A stretch of 64,000 nucleotides of DNA from Bacteroidetes bacterium OLB12 (GTDB lineage Bacteria > Bacteroidota > Bacteroidia > Cytophagales > Cyclobacteriaceae): positions 39,042-103,041 of the forward strand of contig LNFR01000072.1 of NCBI GenBank assembly GCA_001567185.1, read 5' to 3'. Positions 17,345 through 26,550 of the stretch are shown one piece after another. The notes beneath the pieces were generated by a model. It had not been told where the DNA came from and did not search any database. It was given only the letters and a program-made list of their open reading frames with translations. The number at the start of each line of letters is the position of its first letter. The first letter of the stretch is position 1. Made by a program: the position numbers and the translations under genes.

Positions 17345-18439
17345 CTACCTGGTTTTAAACTTATAAACCGTTTTGTGCTTATAAATTTTGCCGGAATCCA
17401 ATACGGTAGATGGAAATTGTGGTTTGTTTGGGGAATCTGGAAAGTGTTGGGTTTCCAGGCAGAATGCCGTACGAACCTGGTATTTCTTTCCGCCTTTACC
17501 GGTTTCGCCATCCAGAAAATTACCAGAATAAAACTGAAGCCCGGGTTCGGTAGTCCAAACTTCCATTACCCGCCCCGAGGTTGGTTCTGTAACAACGGCC
17601 GCAAGACTTAATCCCTCTCCTTCCCGATTCAGTACCCAGTTATGATCGTACCCTTTACCATATTTCAACTGGATATCATCCTGATTAATGCGCAGGCCTA
17701 TGGCCGTTGGCTTGCTAAAATCAAACGCTGTTCCGGCAACCGGTTTTAATTCCCCTGTTGGAATTAATCCTTCATCAACCGGTGTAAACGTATCGGCCAG
17801 AATTTGCAATTCATGATTCAGAATATCGCCCACACCTTCACCAGCCAGATTAAAGAATGAATGATGCGTGAGATTTACTACGGTGGTTTTATCGGTGGTG
17901 GCTTCGTAGTCGATCGCCAGTTCGTTTTGATCGGTTAAGGAATAGGTTACGCGGGTTTTCAGATTACCGGGGTACCCTTCTTCGCCATCGGCACTCATAT
18001 AGGACAGGCTTATACTGTTGGGTGTTGTTTCTTCAACGGTCCACAGTACATTATGAAACCCGCCCGGGCCACCATGCAATGCATTTACTCCATTGTTGAT
18101 TGCCAGTTGATAGGTTTTACCTTCAATCATAAACTGCCCCTTCCCAATTCTGTTTCCATAACGCCCGATCAGTGCACCAAAGTAGGGGTTGCCGGTTGGG
18201 TACTGACTGGCTGAATCGTATCCTAATACAATATCTCCCAGCTTACCCATGCGGTCGGGCACCCAAAGACTGATTATTTTTCCTCCATACGGTGTAAGGG
18301 TGGCCTTTAGTCCGTGGGTATTGGTTAATGTAATGGTTTGTGTATTAGGAGTGTGTTGAGAATCGTCCTGCATAACATCTTGCTTTTTGGGAGAGCAAGC
18401 AATTGCCAGCAGACCCATGCCAAATAAAAATACCTTCAT
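17345..18439 (-). CDS. galM: Aldose 1-epimerase, lipoprotein form
   Basis: 364 residues with lipobox LLAIAC near residue 15, so the enzyme is exported and lipid-anchored. The galactose mutarotase fold is shown by YGGKIISLWVPDR, GRYGNRIGKGQF, the catalytic-region motif NALHGGPGGFH, LTHHSFFNLAG and YDHNWVL, with the glutamate near the C-terminus in EPGLQFYSGNF. It interconverts alpha and beta aldose anomers. It stands alone between the nos cluster and tRNA-Cys, but suits the sugar symporter and galactokinase at 31.7-34.8 kb. Confidence 0.92.
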   Translation of the reverse strand: MKVFLFGMGLLAIACSPKKQDVMQDDSQHTPNTQTITLTNTHGLKATLTPYGGKIISLWVPDRMGKLGDIVLGYDSASQYPTGNPYFGALIGRYGNRIGKGQFMIEGKTYQLAINNGVNALHGGPGGFHNVLWTVEETTPNSISLSYMSADGEEGYPGNLKTRVTYSLTDQNELAIDYEATTDKTTVVNLTHHSFFNLAGEGVGDILNHELQILADTFTPVDEGLIPTGELKPVAGTAFDFSKPTAIGLRINQDDIQLKYGKGYDHNWVLNREGEGLSLAAVVTEPTSGRVMEVWTTEPGLQFYSGNFLDGETGKGGKKYQVRTAFCLETQHFPDSPNKPQFPSTVLDSGKIYKHKTVYKFKTR

Positions 18440-18514
18440 TATGGAAAGATAGAGAAAAAAGTGATGGTACTGTAGTGAATTTTAGTGTACGGTGAGAGGA
18501 TACGTTGCCAAAAA

Positions 18515-18546
18515 AAAAAGAGAATCTTTTAAACGATTCTCTTTTT
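18515..18546. terminator. Bidirectional rho-independent terminator
   Basis: A 12-bp perfect stem AAAAAGAGAATC / GATTCTCTTTTT around an 8-nt loop. It has A/T tracts on both sides and separates tRNA-Cys from galM, both on the minus strand. Confidence 0.75.
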
Positions 18547-18554
18547 CATGTTGA

Positions 18555-18624
18555 GGTTCCGAGCGGATTCGAACCGCTGTAGGAGCTTTTGCAGAGCTCA
18601 GCCTAGCCACTCGGCCACGGAACC
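18555..18624 (-). tRNA. tRNA-Cys (anticodon GCA)
   Basis: A 70-nt cloverleaf. The acceptor arms GGTTCCG and CGGAACC pair fully, the D arm is GCCGAGTGGC-type, the anticodon stem GAGCT/AGCTC encloses the loop CTGCAAA with anticodon GCA, and the T arm contains GGTTCGAATCC. CCA is not encoded. It lies between rpsA and galM, on the same strand. Confidence 0.95.
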
Positions 18625-18723
18625 AATTTACTTTTATAATTTCTTTGCCATCACCCTGGCAAAAATCAGCAATTGATTTACAAAACTAAAAAAATCGCTT
18701 CGCTTTACAACCAACTTAAAAAA

Positions 18724-18748
18724 GAAGGTGGTCATTTCAACCACCTTC
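18724..18748 (-). terminator. rpsA transcription terminator
   Basis: Hairpin GAAGGTGGT / ACCACCTTC with a 7-nt loop, followed on the minus strand by a T-rich tract. It lies 30 nt after the corrected rpsA stop. Confidence 0.7.
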
Positions 18749-18777
18749 TCTATTCTTAAATCATAACCTCTTAAAGG

Positions 18778-20795
18778 TTATTCATTGGTCTTCTTGCTTC
18801 CGCTCATCTTCTCCTTCAGCGCGCTCAGTGCTTCGATATCGCCAAGGGTAGATTTCTCTGCTTCCTGGTTAATCTTATCAATGCTCTTGCCTTTAGGGGC
18901 GGCCTTCTTCTTGGCTGCAGGCTGTTCTGTTTTTTTCAACCTCAGTTGACCAGGTTGCTTTCAGACTTAAAACAATTCTACGCTCTTCTTTCGAGAACTC
19001 GAGCACTTTGAAATCGTACGCTTCACCTGCTTCTACTTTGCTTTCGTCTTGTTTCACCAGGTTTTTGGCTGAGCAGAAACCTTCAATTCCATAAGGCAAT
19101 TCCAACACAGCACCTTTATCGGTCTTACTGATAATGGTACACTTGTGAACCGAGCCTACGGTAAAGATTGTTTCGAAAGTATCCCACGGGTTTTCTTCCA
19201 AATGCTTATGGCTCAGGGCCAATCTGCGATTGGTAGCATCCAGTTCCAACACTTGTACTTCTAAAGTCTCGCCTACCTTCGTAAACTCAGAAGGGTGCTT
19301 GATTTTTTTAGTCCAGCTTAAGTCAGACACATGCACCAGGCCATCAATTCCTTCTTCCAGTTCAATGAATAAACCGAAGTTGGTAAGGTTACGCACCACA
19401 CCTTTATGGCGGGTACCCACTGCATACTTACTCAATACATCCTGGCGGGTCCATGGATCTTCGGTAAGTTGCTTGATACCTAACGACATCTTACGCTCTT
19501 CACGATCGATGGTTAACACTACAGCCTCGAGCTCATCTCCTACTTTCATGAAGTCTTGCGGATTGCGTAAGTGCTGGCTCCAGCTCATTTCACTTACGTG
19601 AATTAAGCCTTCTACACCTGGTTGCAATTCAAGGAATGCCCCGTAATCGGCCACGTTAACAATCTTACCTTTTACTTTAGAACCTACTACTACATCTGCG
19701 GCCAGCGATTCCCAAGGATGAGGTGTAAGTTGTTTCATACCCAGTGAAATACGCTTCTTATCGCCATCAAAATCCAACACTACAACTTTCACGGTCTGGT
19801 CAAGTTTCAATAACTCTTCCGGATGGCTGATGCGACCCCATGAGATATCTGTAATGTGAAGCAAGCCATCTACACCACCCAGGTCGATGAATACACCAAA
19901 GTTGGTCATGTTCTTGATCACACCTTCCAATACCTGACCTTTTTCAAGGTTGGTAAGGATAACTGCCTTTTGTTGCTCCAGGTCTTTCTCAATCAACACC
20001 TTGTGCGATACTACCACGTTATCGTTAGTGTAGTTGATCTTCACTACCTTCACTTCTATGTTTTTATTCACATAGATGTCGAAGTCGCGAATCGGTTTTA
20101 CATCAATTTGCGAACCGGGCAAGAATGCTTCGATGCCGAATACATCTACAATCAAACCACCTTTGGTTCTGCGTTTTACAAAGCCTTCAATAACAGAGTC
20201 GCTATCCAATGCCTTCTGAACATTTTCCCAGCCTTTCAGCAACTTGGCCTTTCTGCGGCTAAGAATCAACTGGCCCATCTTGTTTTCGCGCTCTTCAATA
20301 AAGAGGTCAACCGAATCGCCAATCTTCAGGTTGGGCATGTCTTTAAATTCAGCCAATGGTACAAGACCATCCGACTTGAAACCGATATTCAGAATAACAT
20401 CGCGGTCGTTAATACCTACCACCACACCTACAACTAATTCGCTTTCGTTGATGGTGGTTACAGTACCTTCATATTTTTTTAGTAATGCTTCGCGGTCTTT
20501 TGAAGAATAACCTTCTCCAAACCCTTTACGATCATAAGCATCCCAATCAAAATTTTCGGTGGAAATGCTTGATTCAGTAGCAGCTTTACGGGCTGTTACA
20601 TCTTTAATCATGCGGCTGATACCTTCTTCTTCTTCAGCTTTTTTTGCCTGCTTGAATTCGGTAAGCTCGTTCTTTTTCAAAAAGCTCTTCTGCGGCTGCA
20701 CCTTTAACGGCCTTCTTAACCGGAGCATCGTCAATTACTTGTTTCGTAATTTTTGCTTTAGGCTCTTCGTTTTTTTCTTTCTGGACTTTCGCCAT
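18778..20795 (-). CDS. rpsA: 30S ribosomal protein S1, two apparent frameshifts
   Basis: Contains six S1 RNA-binding domains: DRDVILNIGFKSDGLVPLAEF, KGGLIVDVFGIEAFLPGSQ, NMTNFGVFIDLGGVDGLLHI, VADYGAFLELQPGVEGLIHV, NLTNFGLFIELEEGIDGLVHV and DKGAVLELPYGIEGFC. The uninterrupted frame spans 20734-18893. Removing one A at 20673-20677 joins it to an upstream start at 20795 (MAKVQKEKNEEPKAKITKQ). Removing one A at 18930-18936 restores a lysine-rich tail ending SGSKKTNE at 18778. The result is about 671 residues, normal for Bacteroidota. S1 is essential, so these are most likely sequencing errors. Confidence 0.92.
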
Positions 20796-20875
20796 AACAT
20801 TTGCCCTTTTTACATGCAGCCCGTGGGCAGGTGACTACACTTTTGTTTCAAATACCTGCTTTTTTATTAAAAACA

Positions 20876-20898
20876 AGCCCCATCACTTTGATGGGGCT
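20876..20898 (-). terminator. Terminator after the TolC-family gene
   Basis: Stem AGCCCCATC / GATGGGGCT with a 5-nt loop, followed on the minus strand by a T-rich stretch. It ends the tolC/ABC transcript ahead of rpsA. Confidence 0.65.
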
Positions 20899-20899
20899 G

Positions 20900-20907
20900 C
20901 AAATGTA
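20900..20907 (-). promoter_or_regulatory. Possible -7 element of the rpsA promoter
   Basis: TACATTTG on the minus strand matches TAnnTTTG exactly. No good TTG box is found 19-21 nt upstream. Initiation would fall inside the terminator hairpin at 20876-20898, giving a leader of about 95 nt before the rpsA start at 20795. Confidence 0.35.
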
Positions 20908-20936
20908 GCAAAATATTTGAAAACAGGGCGGCTCTT

Positions 20937-22271
20937 TTACGGAATATCCTCCTCCTGGAGGGTTCCTGTAGCGTAGTTAATCAGCAACTTCTGAAACATA
21001 AGGGTAAACTGCGCACTGGCAAAATCCGACTGCGCCCTTACATAAGCTTGTTGGGCGGTAGTAAGCTGAACAATATTTGAAATACCCAGATCATATCGTT
21101 CTTTTTCCATCTGGTAAGAAAGTTCACCTGCCTTAAGCTGGGCTTCGGCCGAAGTAAAACTTGCCTGGGCATCCTGGTAGTTTTGGTAAGCAATCAATAC
21201 ATCAGACTTTACACGCACTTCTGTGTTTTTTGTGGTAAGCCTGGCATTTTCAAATGCAATCCGCTGCTGGGTTACCTGTGCCCTGCCGGCAAAGCTCCGT
21301 AAATAGGAATGCTTAGCGACAACCCGTAATTAATTCTCCGGTTGTCAGAGCGAAATTGCTGCTCGAAACTACGGTTTGACATGCCATGAATATAATTGTA
21401 TTGTGAGTTTAAACCGGCAAAAGCGGTGAGATTGGGGAAATAGGTGCCTCTTCTTGCAAAATATCCTAACTGAGCCGCACGCTCCTGGTTAGCAACTTGT
21501 TTCAGGTCGGCACGGTTTTCTATAGCTACCGTATTCAGATTCTCTAAAGTAATAGCATCCAGTTGAGTGGCTACGCCCCAATTAATTTCTTCCAGATCAA
21601 AAGAAACAATTGGATCTATCATAAGTGTTTGAGCCAGCAACGCTTTATCATTCTTCAGGCGATTGCCTGATCTTACCACCAGCAATTCTGCATTGCGCAC
21701 CTGAAACTCCTGATTGTAAAGGTCAGCTTCTGCCTTACTGCCTAAGTCCACCTGTTGCTTAATCTGGTTAAGTTGCGTTTTCTTGTGTTTCCAGGTTTTG
21801 CTGATCTATTCTAAGCAATTGCTGATCTAACAAACAGGTTAGGTATTGAAATGCTACGTTGCGAATAACGTCTTGTGTAGTACGAACTACAAAATTAAGC
21901 TGGGCCTCGTTCAACTGCTCGGTTTGGCGGTAGGTGTTGAGTTGGCTAAATGCATTAAAAACCGGCATGGAGGCACTCAGCCCACCGGTTACAAAATCGA
22001 TTTGGCCATTTACTACTTCGCCTGCCTGTTGGTTAAAAGAATTACCATCCGTACGCCCCAGGTTACCGTTGGCTGATACACCCGGCCCCATCTGCAACAT
22101 GGCCGCGGTACGGTTTACCTTTGTTGAAACCAGTTGATTCTTTTGTTGATTAAGCTGCACGTTATTCTCCAGCCCCATCTTAACTGCATTTTTGAATGTA
22201 AGAGTTTGCTGTGCCCTAAGCGGCCCAACTACTAAAACCAAACTCATTAAAACTGAAACGCTATACTTCAT
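20937..22271 (-). CDS. TolC-family outer membrane efflux protein, two apparent frameshifts
   Basis: Three consecutive frames make one protein of about 444 residues: 22271-21768 (signal peptide LMSLVLVVGPLRAQ, then FKNAVKMGLENNVQLNQQKNQ), 21751-21272 (ANQERAAQLGYFARRGTYFPNLTAFAG), and 21218-20937 (long helix, YDLGISNIVQLTTAQQAYV). One extra A at 21778-21781 and one missing T at 21291-21293 account for the breaks. The total span is a multiple of three, as this requires. It would form the outer-membrane channel of an efflux or export system. The ABC ATPase gene lies just upstream on the same strand. Confidence 0.85.
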
Positions 22272-22363
22272 GTATTTATAATTTTATTGGAAGGTTATAC
22301 AGAAATGGTACCGGTTAAATTTCTTGTGGTTGCTAAACATTCCGGAGTAATTCACAATGGTTG

Positions 22364-23044
22364 TTACACTTTTACTTTTTCGTCTGATACAATGGCGCCA
22401 TCGGCAATTTGTACGATGCGCTTGCCCCTCCTGGCATTATCTTCCGAGTGTGTTACCTGTATAATGGTTATTCCCTCTTCATTCAGTTTCTGGAAAATAT
22501 CCATGATTTTTTTGCCCTGTTCGGAATGAAGGTTACCGGTTGGTTCATCGGCCAACAATAATTTTGGCTGCCCTACAATGGCCCTGGCAATACCCACCAA
22601 TTGCTGTTGCCCTCCTGAAAGTTGTTCGGGAAACAAATCCTTTTTGGCTACCATATTAAAGCGATCCAGCATTTCGGCTACCATGCTTTTGCGCTGGCTT
22701 CCGCTTACCCCTTTATACAACAGGGGTGTTTCGATATTTTCATAAACCGTTAGTTCATCAATCAGGTGGTATGCCTGAAAAATAAACCCAATGTAGTTCT
22801 TATGCATATCGCTCTTTTGCTTCTCGCGCATCTTGTGCACGGGCTCATCAAAAAAATAATATTCACCGGCCGAGGGTTCATCCAACATGCCTACAATGTT
22901 CATTAAAGTTGATTTTCCTGAACCACTAGGGCCCATTATGGTTACAAATTCTCCCTGATTTACTTCCAGGTCAATTCCTTTTAGAATGAAAGTGCGCTGA
23001 AAACGGGAATCGATGTACTTATCGATGTTTTTTAAAACAATCAT
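22364..23044 (-). CDS. ABC transporter ATPase, LolD/MacB type
   Basis: 226 residues from the ATG at 23044 (MIVLKNIDKYIDSRF). Walker A GPSGSGKST, signature LSGGQQQ and Walker B LLLADEPTGNL are all present; ETPLLYKGVSG and the MacB/LolD-type H-loop (VTHSEDNARRGKRIVQI) place it with macrolide-export or lipoprotein-release ATPases. The open frame begins at 23134 but the extra 30 residues look non-coding. No permease or adaptor gene accompanies it here, only the TolC-type gene 92 nt downstream. Confidence 0.88.
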   Translation of the reverse strand: MIVLKNIDKYIDSRFQRTFILKGIDLEVNQGEFVTIMGPSGSGKSTLMNIVGMLDEPSAGEYYFFDEPVHKMREKQKSDMHKNYIGFIFQAYHLIDELTVYENIETPLLYKGVSGSQRKSMVAEMLDRFNMVAKKDLFPEQLSGGQQQLVGIARAIVGQPKLLLADEPTGNLHSEQGKKIMDIFQKLNEEGITIIQVTHSEDNARRGKRIVQIADGAIVSDEKVKV

Positions 23045-23297
23045 GAATTTTGGCTTTTGTTTGTGAAGCCTTGCCAGCCAGACCGCTATTTGGCCAATAA
23101 CATGCCAAGACCATAATAATTGAATTAGACGCACAAATACGCGATTAGTTGCACAAAATTGCGTCCGTATGTGAAAAAAAGGTGTCCGAAAACGACCGAC
23201 TTCCTACCTGCGGGTTGCACACCTGCATGCTAAAAAGCACGAGGTATTAAATAGTGCATAACGACCCCAAAATCAAATTAATAACCCGGCATACCCG

Positions 23298-23711
23298 TTA
23301 AAACACGAGTGGATGGAGTATAACATCTACCCTTCGGTTTAACCGCATACCGCGATAGGTTTGGTTTGTGTACACCGGGTTTTCCAGGCCCCAGTCTTTA
23401 ATCGTGATGGAATTCTCAGGAATATCTTTTTGTATCAAAAGTTGAAACACTTCGTTACTCCGCATCTGCGATAACCATTGGTTGTATTCTTTACCTCCGA
23501 TGGGGTCGGTATGGCTGATGAGTTGTATCTGATATTTATCTAACAGGTTGGGGATAGAGTCAAGCCAATCGGAAAGCATTTCCGATTGAAACTCATCTAT
23601 TTCAAAACTACCGCCATTAAAGTAGATGCTCTTTCGTAACTGATCTGTTTGGGCAAATGTATGGAAGGTTAAAAGCAAACCAACCAAAACTAACATCGGG
23701 CAATTTTTCAT
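23298..23711 (-). CDS. OmpA-domain periplasmic protein
   Basis: 137 residues: a signal peptide (MLVLVGLLLTFHTFAQ) followed almost at once by an OmpA C-terminal-like peptidoglycan-binding domain, IQLISHTDPIGGKEYNQWLSQMRSNEVFQLL, ending NRRVDVILHPLVF. The SHTDPIG and RSNEV segments are the domain's usual landmarks. No beta-barrel is attached. It probably tethers to the cell wall. It stands alone upstream of the ABC/TolC pair. Confidence 0.82.
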   Translation of the reverse strand: MKNCPMLVLVGLLLTFHTFAQTDQLRKSIYFNGGSFEIDEFQSEMLSDWLDSIPNLLDKYQIQLISHTDPIGGKEYNQWLSQMRSNEVFQLLIQKDIPENSITIKDWGLENPVYTNQTYRGMRLNRRVDVILHPLVF

Positions 23712-23833
23712 ACGTAAGCCGGGCTACATTCTAAAAAATTGTGTGTGCCTCCTTACGGGCATCTCAACAATCGAATTTAAGGCTATGTTCAGAAAAAAGA
23801 AAGTTACCTTCGCATTAAATTAATTTCGAATAA

Positions 23834-24248
23834 ATGAAACGGACTCTGTTTTTGGTTTTGCTTCTGGCCACCGCATGTTCTAACAAAATTATTTATTATG
23901 GCCGCACCTATCCGCCCACGCAAACCGTGGATATCTTTTTCCGCGACAGCGATATAACCGAACCTCATGAAATAATGGGTAAAGTTACTTACGAGGTAAC
24001 TGCCAAACGCAGCTCGGATAAAGTGCAGGAAAAAATTGTAGAACGGGTAAAAGAAAAAAGGTGCCGATGCCATCTTGTTTGATGAGATAACCTTAACCAA
24101 TACGGGTAGTTCAACAGGAGGTACCGCAGTTGGTACTGGCCGAAAGCGTGTATTCTTCGGAATTTTTGGATCTAAAACTAAATACTCCAAAGGGCAAATG
24201 GTGAAGGCTACTTTGGTAAAATACAAACAGAATTTAGAATCCAACTAA
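23834..24248 (+). CDS. Small lipoprotein of unknown function, apparent frameshift
   Basis: Begins MKRTLFLVLLLATAC, a clear lipoprotein signal. The frame breaks at an A6 run (24054-24059); dropping one A continues VKEKGADAILFDEIT and ends KATLVKYKQNLESN at 24248, giving 137 residues. The 415-nt span is one more than a multiple of three, as expected. The C-terminal half has an alternating-strand look and no known domain that I recognise. It is convergent with the histidine phosphatase gene, 10 nt apart. Confidence 0.72.
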
Positions 24249-24258
24249 GCTGCAACGT

Positions 24259-24759
24259 TTAATAAGTTAACCAAACTGCTTTGGCTGCTTTGCCGCTTTC
24301 CATTACCGTTACGATTAAGAGATTATCGTAATCACTTTCATCAAAATCCTGAAACGCTGTTTTGCCGGTTAGGTAATTGGCAATGCCGGGTACGGTGTTG
24401 GAATGCCCCGCCACCACAAGGGTGCCACCGGCAAACTTCTTTAGCATTTGATCAATCTCTTCTTTCCTGGAAGGATTGTAATCCAAAATGGAAAGTCCCC
24501 TTGCATTGGCCAGGGGCGCCACGGTATTGCGCGTGCGCTTATAAGGTGTAGAATACACCGCATCTACTTTTGTATCTTTTAAGACTTGCGCCAATCGCAG
24601 GGCCCTTTGCTTACCCGCCTCCGATAATTCAGGGTCTTTTGGATCGTCTGTTCCTTTTTCGGCATGGCGCACCAGGATTATCGTTGTTACAGTGGGTTCT
24701 TGTGCATATACAAACTCAAAACCGCCAACAAGAAACAGCGTGATTAGTAAATACTTCAT
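24259..24759 (-). CDS. Secreted histidine phosphatase (SixA/PGM superfamily)
   Basis: 166 residues with signal peptide ending VYAQ. The catalytic motif is LVRHAEKG (RHxE type), followed by AVYSTPYKRTRNTV and the second histidine in VVAGHSNTVPGI. All core residues of the histidine phosphatase superfamily are present. Short length fits SixA-like or periplasmic phosphatases, and the substrate is unknown. It is downstream of and 6 nt from the NTF2-like gene on the same strand. Confidence 0.87.
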   Translation of the reverse strand: MKYLLITLFLVGGFEFVYAQEPTVTTIILVRHAEKGTDDPKDPELSEAGKQRALRLAQVLKDTKVDAVYSTPYKRTRNTVAPLANARGLSILDYNPSRKEEIDQMLKKFAGGTLVVAGHSNTVPGIANYLTGKTAFQDFDESDYDNLLIVTVMESGKAAKAVWLTY

Positions 24760-24765
24760 AATTTT

Positions 24766-25251
24766 TTATTTATACAAATCGGCAATTGCCGGTGGAATTT
24801 TACAATCTGCCGTTCGCCTGGTATCGGCCAGGTGAATGATTTTCCAACCCGAACCATTATTTACCAACTGGAATGCATCTACCCCGCAATGGCTGAATTT
24901 CTTACCAACATAAAATGCATAGTCTGTCCATACCTGCGCAAAATTACCATCTACTTCTATTTTAGTATTCCAGATTGGCTCACTCCAGGGCTCGGGGTGT
25001 GGGGTTGCAATAGCTTTTAAAAAACCTGCAATAGAATTTTCTCGTCTTACCACTACGTTTCCGGCTTTGTCTTTAGCAATTGTAGCCATGGTTATTTCGC
25101 TGGCAAATGCACTGTGCACCAAGGCACTATCGCCTTTATTCATACCGGTAAATAGTCTTACAATGGGTTCCATAACAGCCTGCCCCTCTGTTGACTGTGC
25201 CTTTAGTGATCCGGCACAAATCAGGCAAATAAAAATAATTGTTTGTCTCAT
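24766..25251 (-). CDS. Secreted NTF2/SnoaL-like protein
   Basis: 161 residues from the ATG at 25251, where MRQTIIFICLICAGSLKAQ forms a signal peptide; the frame is open 107 codons further upstream but without a signal or codon character. The mature part has the NTF2-like cone fold pattern: VMEPIVRLFTGMNKGDSALV, WNTKIEVDGNFAQVWTDYAFYVGKKFSHCGVDAFQLV and GWKIIHLADTRR. No catalytic residues can be assigned. It is followed directly by the phosphatase gene. Confidence 0.82.
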   Translation of the reverse strand: MRQTIIFICLICAGSLKAQSTEGQAVMEPIVRLFTGMNKGDSALVHSAFASEITMATIAKDKAGNVVVRRENSIAGFLKAIATPHPEPWSEPIWNTKIEVDGNFAQVWTDYAFYVGKKFSHCGVDAFQLVNNGSGWKIIHLADTRRTADCKIPPAIADLYK

Positions 25252-25383
25252 CCTGGATTTTTTTGAATATGTGAAGATGCTTAAAAAAAACAACTGGATA
25301 ACAGAGGCTCTATACGGATGGCCAGGTTTTAAGTTAGCAGAGCTCTGGATAATTACTAATTTTAGGAGATCAAACACAATTTT

Positions 25384-26550
25384 ATGAAGCGAATTGGTTT
25401 TGTTGTATTGATTTTTGGTGCAAGCCTTACGGCCTTTCCACAAAGCAAAATTGACAGCCTGGAAAAAGCCCTTGAAACCGCTAAAGGTGACCTGAAGGTA
25501 AAAACGCTGAATGAATTTTTCAGGGCCTATATTAACTCCGATCCGGTAAAAGCCATTGAATACACCCGGCAAGCCCTTTCACTGGCCACCGAAATTGACG
25601 ATCAGAAAGGAATGGCCGCCTCCTATAATAATTTAGGTGTAGCCTATCGCAACCAGGGCGCGTTAGACAAATCGTTAGAGTATTACCTGATTAGCCTTCA
25701 GATTTATACCAAACTGGAAAACAAAGAAGGCATTGCGGCCAGCAAGAGTAATATCGGCAATATTTATTCCTTCAAGAAAGATCATGGCCAGGCCATGAAA
25801 TACTATGAAGATGCGCATAAATACTTTATGGAAATAGGTGATTCTTCCAGCATGATTAAGTCGCTCAACAACCTGGGCAACCTTCACAACAACATACAGG
25901 AGCAAGAACAAGCACTTAAATACTATAACGAAGCCTATCGGCTTGCCGAAAGAAAAAACCAGCCATTTGCTGATCCGATTAATAATATCGGAAACATTTA
26001 TTTCAAGCAGGGCAATCTGCAACGTGCAGCGGAATATTATGAACGTGCCTTAAGGCTGGCCCGAAAAGAAAAGGATAATTTGCTTACCCTGAATGTGCTC
26101 AGTAGCCTGGGTGAAGTTTATGCCCGCGCAGGTCAGTTTAAACCCGCACAGGCTTACCTGGATAGCGCCATGACCCTGAGTGGTGAGATGCAAGCCTTCC
26201 TGTTCGAACCCAACATTCTGAAAAGCATGGCCCTTAACTACTCCAAGCAGGGTAAAATGAAAGAGGCTTATGAAACCATGATGCGCTACGATGTAGTAAA
26301 AGAAAAAATTTATGGCGAAGAAAGCAGCCGCAAAATTGCCCAGATGGAAATAGCCCTGGATCTGCAAGAAAAAGAACGTGAGCTCGAAGAAACTAAAACC
26401 AAAGCCGAAATCAATGCGCTCGAATTACAAAAAACCCGCATGATTATTACAATTGTTATTCTGGTGATAGCCGTTGTGGTGGGTGGCTTTAACCTGGTTT
26501 ATTCTAAACGCAAATCCATTACAGCCGTAAAGCGCAGGTCAAATGATTAG
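25384..26550 (+). CDS. Tetratricopeptide-repeat protein with coiled coil and membrane anchor
   Basis: 388 residues with a signal peptide (SLTAFPQ), about six TPR units (NNLGVAYRNQGALDKSLEYY, SNIGNIYSFKKDHGQAMKYY, NNLGNLHNNIQEQEQALKYY and more), then a charged coiled coil (DLQEKERELEETKTKAEI) and one transmembrane helix (MIITIVILVIAVVVGGFNLV). This is the sensor half of Bacteroidota TPR-type histidine kinases or LuxR regulators, but it ends about 14 residues after the helix with no signalling domain. An AGGAG lies about 14 nt before the start. Confidence 0.85.
   Translation: MKRIGFVVLIFGASLTAFPQSKIDSLEKALETAKGDLKVKTLNEFFRAYINSDPVKAIEYTRQALSLATEIDDQKGMAASYNNLGVAYRNQGALDKSLEYYLISLQIYTKLENKEGIAASKSNIGNIYSFKKDHGQAMKYYEDAHKYFMEIGDSSSMIKSLNNLGNLHNNIQEQEQALKYYNEAYRLAERKNQPFADPINNIGNIYFKQGNLQRAAEYYERALRLARKEKDNLLTLNVLSSLGEVYARAGQFKPAQAYLDSAMTLSGEMQAFLFEPNILKSMALNYSKQGKMKEAYETMMRYDVVKEKIYGEESSRKIAQMEIALDLQEKERELEETKTKAEINALELQKTRMIITIVILVIAVVVGGFNLVYSKRKSITAVKRRSND

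Noticed and set aside
19856-20437. 193-codon open frame on the plus strand across rpsA
   Set aside because: Antisense shadow of the S1 domains; no family or signal, and the minus strand frame is clearly the gene.
23804-24244. 146-codon minus-strand frame over the 23.8 kb lipoprotein
   Set aside because: The plus-strand frame has a lipoprotein signal and rejoins with one base; the minus frame has no features.
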